Shown here one piece after another: positions 8,714 to 17,667 of a stretch of 64,000 nucleotides of DNA. The position numbers and the translations under genes are program-made. Origin of the DNA: Atopomonas sediminilitoris (GTDB lineage Bacteria; Pseudomonadota; Gammaproteobacteria; Pseudomonadales; Pseudomonadaceae); contig NZ_JAKUMM010000006.1 of assembly GCF_022601735.1 (NCBI RefSeq), forward strand, positions 251,483 to 315,482. Reading direction: 5' to 3'. Under the pieces are notes generated by a model, which saw nothing but the letters and a program-made list of their open reading frames with translations, ran no database searches and had not been told where the DNA came from. Each line of letters begins with the position of its first letter. Position 1 is the first letter of the stretch.

Positions 8714-9729
8714 TGGCCTTTCTCAATATTCAATGCCTGCACAAACGCTACGCCGACCAAACCCTGTTTGCCGGGCTGAATCTCAGCGTTGAACGTGGCC
8801 AGCTGGTCAGCCTGCTCGGCCCCAGCGGCTGTGGCAAATCGACCTTGCTGCGCACCATTGCCGGCCTCACCGATATCGACCAAGGCCGCATCGAGCTGGA
8901 CGGCCACGACATCAGTCGCCTTGCCCCGCAGCAGCGCGGGATTGGCATGGTGTTTCAAAACTACGCGTTATTTCCCAACCTCAGCGTGTTCGCTAACGTC
9001 GCCTTTGGCCTAAAGCAACAAAAGCTCGACAAGGCGCTGATCGCGACGCGGGTCAATACCATGCTCGAGCGGGTTGAACTCAGCGCCTTTGCCAAACGCC
9101 TGCCGCACCAGCTATCGGGCGGACAACGCCAGCGCGTCGCCTTGGCGCGGGCGTTAGTCATTCAGCCGCGCTTATTGTTATTGGATGAACCGCTGTCGGC
9201 GCTGGATGCCCCCATCCGCCGCAGCTTGCGTCAGCAAATCCGCAGCTTGCAGCAAGAGTTGGCGCTGACCACCGTTTTCGTCACCCATGATCAGGAAGAA
9301 GCGCTCACCCTGTCTGATCGCGTGGTGCTGATGCACAGCGGCGAAATCATCCAACAAGGCAGCGCCGAGAACGTCTACAGCGCACCGGTGTCGCCGTTTG
9401 CCGCCGGTTTTATCGGCCATTACAACCTGCTTGCAGGCGCCGCCGCTGCCAGCGTGCTGGGCAGAAGCACGCTCAGCGCTATCGCCATTCGCCCCGAAGC
9501 GATTGAGCTGCTCGATACCCCGCAGGCCGACCCGCGCTGGGGCACACCCTTGGCAGGCCGCATACTGAGCCGCCAACTGCTGGGCAACATCGTGCGCTAC
9601 CAGGTGCAGTGCGCCGAGGTAACGCTTATCTGCGATTGCTTAAATCGTAGCGCCGCTGACTTACGCGCCTCCGGCAGCGCCGTCTGGCTGGGCGTTCTGC
9701 AGGCAGAAGTGCGCACCCTGGCGGCATAA
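8713..9729 (+). CDS. ABC transporter ATP-binding protein
   Basis: ATPase of 338 residues that powers the importer. Walker A is GPSGCGKST (36-44), then a Q-loop in VFQNYALFP, the signature LSGGQRQR, Walker B LLLLDEP, a D-loop SALD, and the switch histidine in VFVTHDQEEAL. Residues 240-338 form a C-terminal OB/TOBE-like regulatory domain (IRPEAIELL), as in the PotA/FbpC/PhnT group. It overlaps the preceding permease stop by one base and is the last gene of the operon, 77 bases before a separate lipoprotein gene. Confidence 0.93.
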   Translation: MAFLNIQCLHKRYADQTLFAGLNLSVERGQLVSLLGPSGCGKSTLLRTIAGLTDIDQGRIELDGHDISRLAPQQRGIGMVFQNYALFPNLSVFANVAFGLKQQKLDKALIATRVNTMLERVELSAFAKRLPHQLSGGQRQRVALARALVIQPRLLLLDEPLSALDAPIRRSLRQQIRSLQQELALTTVFVTHDQEEALTLSDRVVLMHSGEIIQQGSAENVYSAPVSPFAAGFIGHYNLLAGAAAASVLGRSTLSAIAIRPEAIELLDTPQADPRWGTPLAGRILSRQLLGNIVRYQVQCAEVTLICDCLNRSAADLRASGSAVWLGVLQAEVRTLAA

Positions 9730-9806
9730 TCTTGTACGCTATAGCGCCGCGCGGCGTGCCTGTACCGCCACGCGTGGTACCTCACCTTTTAGCAAGGACA
9801 TTGCTT

Positions 9807-10433
9807 ATGAACTCACGCCGCACCCTACAAGCAGTCGCCCTGACCGCCAGCGTTAGCCTGCTCAGCGCCTGTGCAACCTCAAGCGTCGATAACACTGCGC
9901 CAGAAGGCATCGTCAGCAACACCACTCAAGCCTACGTCAGCGGCGTGCCCGGCGGCGTGACCACCCAGCGCGCGGTGATGCTGGCCAGCGTAGAACAGGT
10001 CGACTACCAAGCCCGCACCCTGACCCTGCGCGGCCCAAGCGGTAATGTGCAGACCTTGAAAGTCAGCGAGGCCGCGGAGAATTTCAGCACCATCGTTAAG
10101 GGTGATCAGGTCAAAGTCGCCTTCATCGAAGAGCTGGTGGTGCATGTGCGCGACAAGCACAGCGGCGACAGCGACAGCGCCGTGGTGATGCTGGGCAAAG
10201 CCGCCACCGGCACCCCCAACGTGATGGCTGCGGTACAGACCCAGCACATTGCCGAAGTGCGCGCCATCGACGAGGCGAACCACACCGCGATTTTGCAGTT
10301 TGCCGACGGTAGCCTGCGCAAAGTCGACGTACGCCCCGATGTACCGTTGAGCGACGCCAGCCTAGGCAAAGAAGTGGTGCTGCAAATCACCGAAGCCATG
10401 GCCATCTCGGTCGAACACGCCAACCCGCAGTAA
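9807..10433 (+). CDS. Putative lipoprotein of unknown function
   Basis: Protein of 208 residues with a lipoprotein signal peptide (LQAVALTASVSLLSAC, lipobox LSAC with Cys at about residue 22), so it should be anchored at the periplasmic face of a membrane. The mature part is beta-rich with two similar halves (SVEQVDYQARTLTLRGPSGNVQTLKVSEAA and EVRAIDEANHTAILQFADGSLRKVDV), suggesting a duplicated small beta domain. I do not recognise a named family. ATG 9807 has AAGGA eight bases upstream; the frame opens at 9732. It lies after the ABC operon but has its own spacing and is followed by a clear hairpin. Confidence 0.75.
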   Translation: MNSRRTLQAVALTASVSLLSACATSSVDNTAPEGIVSNTTQAYVSGVPGGVTTQRAVMLASVEQVDYQARTLTLRGPSGNVQTLKVSEAAENFSTIVKGDQVKVAFIEELVVHVRDKHSGDSDSAVVMLGKAATGTPNVMAAVQTQHIAEVRAIDEANHTAILQFADGSLRKVDVRPDVPLSDASLGKEVVLQITEAMAISVEHANPQ

Positions 10434-10447
10434 GCGCCAGCGATAGC

Positions 10448-10470
10448 GAGCGTGTCGGCCTGACACGCTC
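10448..10470 (+). terminator. Terminator hairpin after the lipoprotein gene
   Basis: A perfect 9-bp stem GAGCGTGTC/GACACGCTC with loop GGCCT, followed by GTGTTCTGTTT. The tail is only partly T-rich. Confidence 0.65.
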
Positions 10471-10503
10471 GTGTTCTGTTTCATCCAAATCCGCCTTCGC
10501 GCT

Positions 10504-10587
10504 CATGCTCTTTGCTGCACTCTCTTTGTCGCACTCTCTTTGTTGCGCTCTCTTCGCCGCGCTTTCTGCGCTGCCCTCCCTTTACAG
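10504..10587. repeat. Degenerate 14-bp tandem repeat, six units
   Basis: Successive 14-base units read CATGCTCTTTGCTG, CACTCTCTTTGTCG, CACTCTCTTTGTTG, CGCTCTCTTCGCCG, CGCTTTCTGCGCTG, CCCTCCCTTTACAG, and a further partial unit follows. They lie in the 331-base gap between the lipoprotein terminator and the BASS transporter gene. The rest of that gap (10588-10764) shows no convincing gene or site. A short ORF over the repeat reflects the repeat and not a gene. Confidence 0.7.
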
Positions 10588-10764
10588 CGCTCTGCGCACA
10601 ACCCTCTCGCCGCAGCCAGTCTCTTTTCTGATCTCACCTGAGCGGACAAGCGCGACGCAGCTTCGTGTTGGCAGCTTTGGTCATAGTGCTTGTCCGTCTC
10701 TGTCATAGCGCAGCGCGGGCCACTGACCTAGTGTGGTGACATGACCCCTCACGCTGACTGAGCC

Positions 10765-11664
10765 ATGCATTACGACACTGATCAACAACTGTGGTTAGGC
10801 CTATTACTGGCCGCACTGATGCTCGGCGTAGCCTTAGAGCTGCGCGTGGCGCACTTTCGTTATGTGCTGCGCCGCCCGCTGCCGGTGTTGGCGGGCTTGC
10901 TGGCGCAATGTTTGATTCTGCCGTGGGCGACGTGGCTGGCCACCCTCGCGCTGCAGTTGCCGCCCGGCATTGAGCTGGGCTTGCTGCTCGTGGCGTGCTG
11001 CCCGGGCGGTAATTTATCCAACGTGATCACCCACTTGGCGCGCGGCAACACGGCGCTGTCGGTGAGTGTCACCAGCCTCTCGAGCTTGGGCGCGATGCTC
11101 AGCCTGCCGCTGAACTTTGCCCTGACCAGCGGCATGAACCCCGACACCGCGGCGTTCTTGCAAGGTCAACTCAGCAGCCTGCAGGTCAGCAATGGCGACT
11201 TACTCAGCGGCTTGTTGCTGATGCTGGTCTTGCCGCTGCTCTTAGGCATGGCGCTAGGGCATATCGCCCCGCAGTTCACCGCGCGCATTTTGCCCGCCTT
11301 TAAGCGCTTCACCTTGCTGGCGTTTGTGCTGTTTTTGCTGCTGGCGATGATCGGCAACCGCCAACTGTTGCTCGCCAGTCTCAGCGGTTTGTTGCTGGTG
11401 GTGATTGTGCATAACGCCAGCGCTTTGTTGTTGGGTGCGGCCAGCGCTTGGGCTTTTGGCCTGCCTGCGTATGACCGCCGCGCGCTAACGATTGAGGTCG
11501 GCATGCAGAACTCTGGCCTCGCCTTGGGGCTGATCTTCACCCAGTTTGGCGGCCAAGCTGACATGGCGCTGATCGCCGCTCTGTGGGGCACCTGGCACAT
11601 TGTGTCGGGCTTGTTATTGGTTCTTTGGTGGCGTCGCAGTGCGCCAAAACAGGCGCTGAGTTAA
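10765..11664 (+). CDS. Bile acid:sodium symporter (BASS) family transporter
   Basis: Inner-membrane transporter of 299 residues with about nine to ten hydrophobic segments. The family hallmark CCPGGNLSNVITHLARGN (about 75-92) corresponds to the first crossover helix with the sodium site, and IEVGMQNSGLALGL (about 245-258) matches the second. Bacterial BASS members carry organic anions such as bile acids, pantoate or pyruvate; the substrate here is unknown. It lies upstream of the SDR and propeller genes on the same strand with a 114-base gap, so co-transcription is possible but not clear. Confidence 0.85.
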   Translation: MHYDTDQQLWLGLLLAALMLGVALELRVAHFRYVLRRPLPVLAGLLAQCLILPWATWLATLALQLPPGIELGLLLVACCPGGNLSNVITHLARGNTALSVSVTSLSSLGAMLSLPLNFALTSGMNPDTAAFLQGQLSSLQVSNGDLLSGLLLMLVLPLLLGMALGHIAPQFTARILPAFKRFTLLAFVLFLLLAMIGNRQLLLASLSGLLLVVIVHNASALLLGAASAWAFGLPAYDRRALTIEVGMQNSGLALGLIFTQFGGQADMALIAALWGTWHIVSGLLLVLWWRRSAPKQALS

Positions 11665-11778
11665 TCGCCGCACTGCTCAAAGCTCAACCCAAGCTCAACC
11701 CAAGCACCGCACCACAGCGTGCTTGGGCCGTATCCACCTTAACGCAGTGTCGCCACAAGCAGTCTACGGAACATACCC

Positions 11779-12729
11779 ATGCGCATCTTAATCACCGGCG
11801 CCGCCGGTTTTATCGGCCGTCAACTGGTCAACGCCATCGCCACTGAGCAACCCGACTGGCACGTCTTAGCCGCCGACTTAACCGCGCCCAAGAGCCAGCA
11901 TCGCGTGCAAGGCATCGCGCTGGATGTCAGCCAAGCCGAGGCGGTGCACGGCGCCGTGAAAGCCTATGCCCCCGATGCCATTGTGCATTTGGCCTCGGTG
12001 GTTACCCCGCCGCCGGGCATGAGCGAAGCCCGTCTGCACGCGATTGATGTGGGGGGCACCCAGCACCTACTCGACGCCGCCGTGGCGCATCACGTTAAGC
12101 AGTTCATCGTCACCAGTTCAGGTGCAGCCTACGGCTACAGCGCCGACAATGCCGAATGGTTGGACGAGCACGCACCACTGCGCGGGCATGCGCAATTTGC
12201 CTATGCCAAACACAAGCGTGAAGTCGAAGACTTACTCGCCGATTACCGCGCCCAACACCCCGCGCTTAAGCAGCTGATCTTGCGCCCCGGCACCGTGCTG
12301 GGGCGCCACGTGAATAACCAGATCACCGACCTGTTTAAGAAGCCGGTGGTGATGGGCATTCACGGCAGCGACAGCCGCTTTGTGTTTATCTGGGATGAGG
12401 ACGTGGTCAACATCCTGCTGCAAGGGCTGCGCGAGCAAAGCAGCGGCATCTTTAATCTGGCTGGTGACGGTGCCTTGAGCCTACGCGACATCGCCCAATT
12501 GCTGCGTAAGCCCTACTTGCCGGTGCCGGCCATACTGGTGCAAGGCTTGCTCGCCCTGCTTAAGCCGCTGCGCCTAAGCCAATACGGCCCCGAGCAGGTG
12601 GACTTTCTGCGCTACCGTCCGGTGCTGGCTAATCAGCAATTGAAGCAAGCTTTTGCCTACACCCCACGTTACAGCAGCCGTGAAGCCTTTCTCGCCTTTC
12701 TCGACGCGCAAGGAGTAGCCCATGCGTAA
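11779..12729 (+). CDS. NAD(P)-dependent epimerase/dehydratase, extended SDR
   Basis: Protein of 316 residues. The N-terminal Rossmann motif is TGAAGFIGR (residues 6-14), followed by an acidic residue after beta-2 (ADLT), the catalytic Ser in VTSSGAAYG, and Tyr-x3-Lys in FAYAKHK. The C-terminal substrate domain resembles NAD-dependent epimerases and 3-beta-hydroxysteroid-type reductases. The substrate is unknown. Its last 8 bases overlap the start of the beta-propeller gene, so the two are probably translated together and may act on one pathway. Confidence 0.85.
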   Translation: MRILITGAAGFIGRQLVNAIATEQPDWHVLAADLTAPKSQHRVQGIALDVSQAEAVHGAVKAYAPDAIVHLASVVTPPPGMSEARLHAIDVGGTQHLLDAAVAHHVKQFIVTSSGAAYGYSADNAEWLDEHAPLRGHAQFAYAKHKREVEDLLADYRAQHPALKQLILRPGTVLGRHVNNQITDLFKKPVVMGIHGSDSRFVFIWDEDVVNILLQGLREQSSGIFNLAGDGALSLRDIAQLLRKPYLPVPAILVQGLLALLKPLRLSQYGPEQVDFLRYRPVLANQQLKQAFAYTPRYSSREAFLAFLDAQGVAHA

Positions 12730-14512
12730 ACATCTTCTGCTCAGTCTTTGCTCCGCCCTACCCTGGTCTTTAGCCCTGCCGGCTAGCGCGCTGGAGGTGC
12801 ACGTCAGCGACGCCCAAGGCCAGCCCGTTGCCCAAGCCATGCTGACCCTCAAAGCCGAGCGCCCGCTGCGCGCCGCCGGCGATGACAACGGCTACCCGCG
12901 CGCCGGCAGCCGACAGCAAATCAGCCCAGAAATCACCGGCTTTACCGGGGCAGACGGCCGCTTGCAGATCGCCTACCCCGAGGCGCTACCGCTCAACCTG
13001 CGCCTGCGCCGCCCAGGCTTTCAAGATCAGCAGCTCAGCGGCGTAGCCAGCGATGCCCAGCTGACACTTACCCTGATCAACGAAACCGACCCCGCCGCCC
13101 TTGCCGCGCAGCAACCGGCCCACGCCTGGTTTGCCGCACTGGACTTTGGCGGTGACGAGCAACTTAAACAAACGGCACTGGAGCAGTGTGGCTTTTGCCA
13201 TCAGCAAGGCAGCTTTTTCATGCGCCGCGAGCGCAGCGAAGAAGAGTGGCAGCAAGTGCTGGAACGCATGATCGGCTATGGCGCCCGCCCAGCCAGCGAC
13301 CAGCAACAACGCCTGATCGAAGTGTTCGCCCAAGGCTACAAGACCCTGCGTGAGCAGCCAGAAAAAGTCCTGCGCGCCGCCGCGTGGGAGCCGCACTTAA
13401 GCCAAGCGCAGGTGCGCGAATGGCCGATTGGCGATGCCTTCTCGCAAATGCACGACTTGCTGTTGCACTCCAGCGGCAAGATTTATGTCGGCGACAACCT
13501 GCAAGATCGCCTGTGGGAAATCGACCCCGTCAGCGGTCAAACCGTGGTCTACAAAACCCCGGTCGACGCCGATGACGAGATCGGCGGTCTGTTCAGCGGA
13601 CGGCTAAAAACCTACCCCAAGCTGGAAACCACCGCCGGCATTCACTCTTTTGCCGAATCGCGCAAAGACGGGCATATCTTCATCACCCCGTCGCTGCAGC
13701 AACGTTTGTTCGAGTTCGACCCGGTCAGCAAAACCTTCACCACGCATTATTTTGACGACGGCCTATACCCGCACACCGTGCGCATTGATGACGCCGACAA
13801 CGTCTGGTTTACCCTCGCGCTGTCGAACCAAGTGGGCCGCTTTGACCGCACCAGCAAAACCTTCACCACCTATGAGCTACCGGCGCGCAGCAATAAAGAG
13901 GCCATTGGCTTGTCGCTCAACGGCATTGTGCGCCGCCTGATGAACTGGGGCCTGCCCATGCACTGGCTGCCGGTGGATGAACGCGTCAGCGGCATGCCCT
14001 TGCCCTATGGCATCGACATCGCGCCCGATGGCAAGGTGTGGTTTGCCCGTCTGCACGCGGACTCCATCGGCGTGATCGACCCTAAAACCGGCAGCGTGAG
14101 CATGATCGATACGCCCTTCCGTGGCCCGCGCCGCTTGCGGGTGGATGCCGTGGGCGATGTGTGGATTGCCGCCTTCCCAGAGGCCAAAATCGTGCGCTAT
14201 CACCCCGCCGATGGGAGCTTCAGCGATTACCCGTTGCCCAGCGCGCTCAATCAGGTGGAAACCCCCTACTCGTTGAACGTCGACCGCGCCCGCCAGCAGG
14301 TTTGGGTCACCGGCACGGCCTCAGACACCTTGCTGCGGCTGGATATCGCCAGCCAGCGCTGGCAAACTTTCCCGCTGCCGCGACGCGTGAGCTTTACCCG
14401 CGACGTCGAGATTGCTGACGATGGCCGCGTGTACACCAGCAACGGCGCCTTCCCCAGTTGGCAGATTGAAGACGGCCAACCCACCCTGATCGAACTGACC
14501 CCCGGCGACTAA
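12722..14512 (+). CDS. Secreted beta-propeller (virginiamycin B lyase-like) protein with a haem c motif
   Basis: Periplasmic protein of 596 residues. A signal peptide covers residues 1-23 (cleavage after ASA), then comes a carboxypeptidase-regulatory/Ig-like domain (about 24-115; VHVSDAQGQPVAQAMLTLKA), a short helical segment carrying CGFCH (Cys156, Cys159, His160), which is the classic covalent haem c attachment motif, and a long propeller (about 225-595) with repeated units such as GKIYVGDNLQDRLWEIDP, NVWFTLALSNQVGRFDR and KVWFARLHADSIGVIDP, typical of Vgb/SMP-30-like blades. The family includes streptogramin lyases, but the haem points to an electron-transfer role. The start overlaps the epimerase gene and it is 5 bases before the MFS gene. 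Confidence 0.82.
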   Translation: MRKHLLLSLCSALPWSLALPASALEVHVSDAQGQPVAQAMLTLKAERPLRAAGDDNGYPRAGSRQQISPEITGFTGADGRLQIAYPEALPLNLRLRRPGFQDQQLSGVASDAQLTLTLINETDPAALAAQQPAHAWFAALDFGGDEQLKQTALEQCGFCHQQGSFFMRRERSEEEWQQVLERMIGYGARPASDQQQRLIEVFAQGYKTLREQPEKVLRAAAWEPHLSQAQVREWPIGDAFSQMHDLLLHSSGKIYVGDNLQDRLWEIDPVSGQTVVYKTPVDADDEIGGLFSGRLKTYPKLETTAGIHSFAESRKDGHIFITPSLQQRLFEFDPVSKTFTTHYFDDGLYPHTVRIDDADNVWFTLALSNQVGRFDRTSKTFTTYELPARSNKEAIGLSLNGIVRRLMNWGLPMHWLPVDERVSGMPLPYGIDIAPDGKVWFARLHADSIGVIDPKTGSVSMIDTPFRGPRRLRVDAVGDVWIAAFPEAKIVRYHPADGSFSDYPLPSALNQVETPYSLNVDRARQQVWVTGTASDTLLRLDIASQRWQTFPLPRRVSFTRDVEIADDGRVYTSNGAFPSWQIEDGQPTLIELTPGD

Positions 14513-14517
14513 ACACC

Positions 14518-15753
14518 ATGCACGCGTACAGCCGTTGGGATTTGCAGCGTTTTTTCATTGCGTGTTTGGCCGGCTTTTTGGCCGGCCACCTGACCAATTA
14601 CGCGGTGATTCTGTACGCGCAAGACGTGTGGCACAGCGATGCACTGGCCGGCCTTGGCTTTGCCCTGTGCTTTGGTGTGCCACTGCTGCTCGGCTGGCCG
14701 GCCGGTGCGTGGTGTGATCAGCACTCGCCGCAACGCGTAGCCCAGTGCGCGCACGCGGCGTTTATCGGTGCGCTATCGCTGTTGGCCGTGGCGCATTACG
14801 CGCCACCGGCGTGGGCCAAACTCATCTTCCTGAGCGGCGCCGCGTTAACCGGTGTCGGCTGGGCGCTACTCGCCCCTGCGCGCATGGCGTTGCTCGGCCG
14901 CTTGGCCGGCGAGCGCCAAGCCTCGCTGGCGGTGTTATTTAACGCTCTGGTGATGCTCGGCTTCGGCTTAGCGCCATTGCTACTGGCCTTGATGCGCATC
15001 GCCGGTGGCTGGCCCTTGGTGCATGCCAGTGGTTTGCTGCTGTTCGCCACGGCGGTGTGTTTACTGCTGGGGCTGAAGGTAAGCCCGCTCGGCGGGCACG
15101 GCTCGGTGCTGTCACGCATTCGCGAAGGCCTGCGCTATGCCCGCAGCACGCCCCTGCTGGCGCAGGCGCTACTGAGTGCCATGTTGGTGTACGCGGCGAT
15201 GGGGCCGCTGCAAGTCATGCTGCCGCGCTTTGCCCAGCAAGTGCTGCAATTAAGCGAACTGCAACGTGGGCTGTTTCTGGCCAGCTTGGCCTTAGCCCTG
15301 CTGCTCGGTGGCGCCTTGGCCTTACCGTTGGCGCGTCGTTTTGGTCACGGCCGCAGCTTATTTGCCGCCGGCTTAATCAGCGCCGTGGCGCTGGGGCTAT
15401 TAAGCCAACAACTGTCTTTGGCTAGCGCGCTGGCGTGTCTGTTTCTCAACGGCATGGGCGCGGGCCTGATGGTCAGCCTGATCGTTGCCCTGTTGCAGCA
15501 CGAAGGAAGCCCAGCATTGCGCGGGCGCTTACTCAGCATCTACACCATCACCAGCCAAGTAGTACCGGCGGCCGGTGGCTTACTGGCAGGCATGGCGCTA
15601 GAAGTTTGGCCGGTGAGCCACGGCTTGGGCGTGTGTGCGCTGTTGTTGCTGGGTGGTTTGTTGCTGGCCTGCTGGCGACAGCCGGCGCTGCGTCGTTATC
15701 GTGGCGATGGTGAAAAAGCCTCAGTGGCGCCGGCGGTACTCGCCCGGCGTTAA
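14518..15753 (+). CDS. MFS transporter
   Basis: Major facilitator superfamily protein of 411 residues with about 12 hydrophobic segments; the loop between TM2 and TM3 (GWPAGAWCDQHSPQRVA) resembles motif A. Drug or metabolite exporters of this type are common, and the substrate is unknown. It sits 5 bases after the propeller gene and forms the end of the epimerase-propeller-MFS unit. Its 3' end overlaps the 3' end of the convergent AraC-type gene by 33 bases, so the two mRNAs are complementary there. Confidence 0.85.
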   Translation: MHAYSRWDLQRFFIACLAGFLAGHLTNYAVILYAQDVWHSDALAGLGFALCFGVPLLLGWPAGAWCDQHSPQRVAQCAHAAFIGALSLLAVAHYAPPAWAKLIFLSGAALTGVGWALLAPARMALLGRLAGERQASLAVLFNALVMLGFGLAPLLLALMRIAGGWPLVHASGLLLFATAVCLLLGLKVSPLGGHGSVLSRIREGLRYARSTPLLAQALLSAMLVYAAMGPLQVMLPRFAQQVLQLSELQRGLFLASLALALLLGGALALPLARRFGHGRSLFAAGLISAVALGLLSQQLSLASALACLFLNGMGAGLMVSLIVALLQHEGSPALRGRLLSIYTITSQVVPAAGGLLAGMALEVWPVSHGLGVCALLLLGGLLLACWRQPALRRYRGDGEKASVAPAVLARR

Positions 15754-16746
15754 GCCCGTCCACTGACGAAACGCGCGAAAAAACACACTCGGCTCGGCGT
15801 AGCCCAACAGCAAGGCAATCTCACTGGCCGATAACGCCGGCTGTTGTAAATAGCCTAGCGCCAGCTCTCGTCGAGTGTCGGTCAAGAGCTGCTGATAACT
15901 GCTGCCGGCTTCGGCCAAACGACGCTGCAAGGTGCGCTCACTCATGCCCAGCGACTGCGCCAACTCACGCCGATCCGGCTCGCCTTGGGTTAATTGACTA
16001 CTGAGCCACGCCACCACGCGCGCTTGCACACTTTCGCCCGGCAACTGCGCGAGCAAAGCATCGGCATGCTGCCGCAGCACCTGCGCCAACGCGTGATTAG
16101 CCTGCGGCAACGGCTGGCGCAGTACCGCATTGCTGAACACCAAAGCATCTTGCGCGGCGGCAAAGCTGACGCCGCCGCTAAACACCGCCTGATAGGCCGC
16201 CAACGGCTGACACAGCGGCTCGGCAAACTGCGCCGCCACCGCCACCGGCGCGCCTAGCGCTTGGGTTAGCAACTGCACGATGGCGCAAAACAGCGCCTGC
16301 ACCCGCGTGCGCGTCGCCATGCTCTGCGGCTGCAACGGCTGATAGGCCAAGCGCCATTGATTGGGCTCTTGCAACAACAGCAAGGTACCGCCCTCACCGG
16401 CGAGGCGCTGATAACGCAGCGCCGCCTGCACCGCGCACGCCACCGTATTGCTGCTGAGCAGCAAATAACCCAAACCGCTGAATGGTCCAGGTCCCAAATT
16501 TTGCCCAATCGCCAACCCCGGCGTGGCGCTTGGCACGGCCTCGGCCACCACTTGCCAGAGGCGCTGTTGCTGGGCAAAAGGAATACGCCCGTCGGGGTCT
16601 TGCAGTGCCTCGGCACTCAGTTCGCACTGGGCTTGCAGATCCGCCGCGCACAAGCCCAAACGCTCAGCGGCGTGCAATACCGCACGCGCCAGCGCAGCAC
16701 TGACGGACATCTGGTTAAGATCAATCACGGAGGCGGTCATAAGCAA
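15721..16746 (-). CDS. AraC-family transcriptional regulator
   Basis: Regulator of 341 residues. The N-terminal half (about 15-215) matches the arabinose-binding-like domain found in OruR/ArgR-type AraC proteins (ALARAVLHAAERLGLCAADL; GPFSGLGYLLLSSNT). The C-terminal double helix-turn-helix (about 245-340) includes RRELAQSLGMSERTLQRRLAEAGSSYQQLL and the second helix pair SASEIALLLGYAEPSVFFRAFRQWTGLTPGEYR. It is convergent with the MFS gene and may control the 11.8-15.7 kb cluster (inference). The start at 16746 could also be 16740 (next ATG). Confidence 0.88.
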   Translation of the reverse strand: MLMTASVIDLNQMSVSAALARAVLHAAERLGLCAADLQAQCELSAEALQDPDGRIPFAQQQRLWQVVAEAVPSATPGLAIGQNLGPGPFSGLGYLLLSSNTVACAVQAALRYQRLAGEGGTLLLLQEPNQWRLAYQPLQPQSMATRTRVQALFCAIVQLLTQALGAPVAVAAQFAEPLCQPLAAYQAVFSGGVSFAAAQDALVFSNAVLRQPLPQANHALAQVLRQHADALLAQLPGESVQARVVAWLSSQLTQGEPDRRELAQSLGMSERTLQRRLAEAGSSYQQLLTDTRRELALGYLQQPALSASEIALLLGYAEPSVFFRAFRQWTGLTPGEYRRRH

Positions 16747-16802
16747 ACACTGGCTAACAAGGCCCTCATTAGACCAGCGCCCACTAAGGGCGACAACCCG
16801 CC

Positions 16803-17564
16803 TCAGGGTTTACTGAAGGCATCGCGGCGCGCCGCGCGCTGATGGCGTTTGTGCTGCTCGCTGGCTTGCCCCAACACCGCTTCCACAAAGTGGATATGTT
16901 GCTCGGCGCTGGCCTTAGCGGCGTCGGCATCACCGGCCAAAATCGCCGCCAGAATCGCCGCATGTTGCGCGCGCAATTGCTCGCGGGTGTCCGGATCGCG
17001 CTGATACAGGCCGCCGATATTGGTCACCACGTTACGTTTGAGCAGATCAAACAGCCCCTTCATGGTGTGCAGGTAGATCAGGTTATGACTGGCCTCGGCG
17101 ATGGCCAGATGAAAGTGCGCATCGGCGCCGCCCTCTTGCTGACGCGAGTTATTGGCGTAGCTGGCCTCCAGCGCTTGGTGCGCCGCTTGCAACCGTGCGT
17201 GATCGTGCTCGGTGGCGCGCCGCGCCGCTTGGTAAGCGCAGGCGCCTTCCAGCACCCAGCGAAACTCCAGCAAATCACGATGCGCCGATGGCTGGCTTTC
17301 CAGCAGCGCCAGCAGCGGATCGGTAATGCCTTTGCCCAGAGCGTCCGTGACGTAGTTGCCACCGCCTTGGCGGCTAATCAATAAGCCCCGCGCGACCAGC
17401 TTTTGCAGTGCCTCGCGCAAGCTCGGGCGCGACACGCCAAATTGCTCGGCCAAGACCCGCTCCGCAGGCAAACGTTCGCCGGCTTTGAAGGTGCCCTCGG
17501 CAATTAAGGTTTCCAGCTGTTCAACGATGTCATCCGACAAACGGCGCGGTTGCAGCGCAGCCAT
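16803..17564 (-). CDS. lldR: FadR-family GntR regulator LldR, lactate-responsive
   Basis: Repressor of 253 residues with an N-terminal winged helix (LPAERVLAEQFGVSRPSLREALQKL, about 30-55) and a C-terminal all-helical FCD domain (about 85-235), where Asp/His residues such as those in DAHFHLAIAEASHNLIYLH bind metal and ligand. LldR proteins release DNA on binding L- or D-lactate. It is divergent from lldP-lldD-dld, as in pseudomonads. ATG 17564 gives MAALQPRRLSDDIV; an earlier ATG at 17618 adds 18 unlikely residues. Palindromic candidate operators occupy the intergenic region. Confidence 0.9.
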   Translation of the reverse strand: MAALQPRRLSDDIVEQLETLIAEGTFKAGERLPAERVLAEQFGVSRPSLREALQKLVARGLLISRQGGGNYVTDALGKGITDPLLALLESQPSAHRDLLEFRWVLEGACAYQAARRATEHDHARLQAAHQALEASYANNSRQQEGGADAHFHLAIAEASHNLIYLHTMKGLFDLLKRNVVTNIGGLYQRDPDTREQLRAQHAAILAAILAGDADAAKASAEQHIHFVEAVLGQASEQHKRHQRAARRDAFSKP

Positions 17565-17667
17565 AACCAGTCCCCCAAAGAATCTCGCGATGTGCGGCCC
17601 AAAACCCCAAGCCAGCACGCTTTAGCGCGAGCCTAACCAGCCGCCCGGCACAACTCAAGGTCAATAG

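Noticed and set aside
10505..10708. 67-codon frames over the 14-bp repeat on both strands
   Set aside because: The frames come from the repeat wording (Leu/Ser/Ala strings). No initiation signal or family match.
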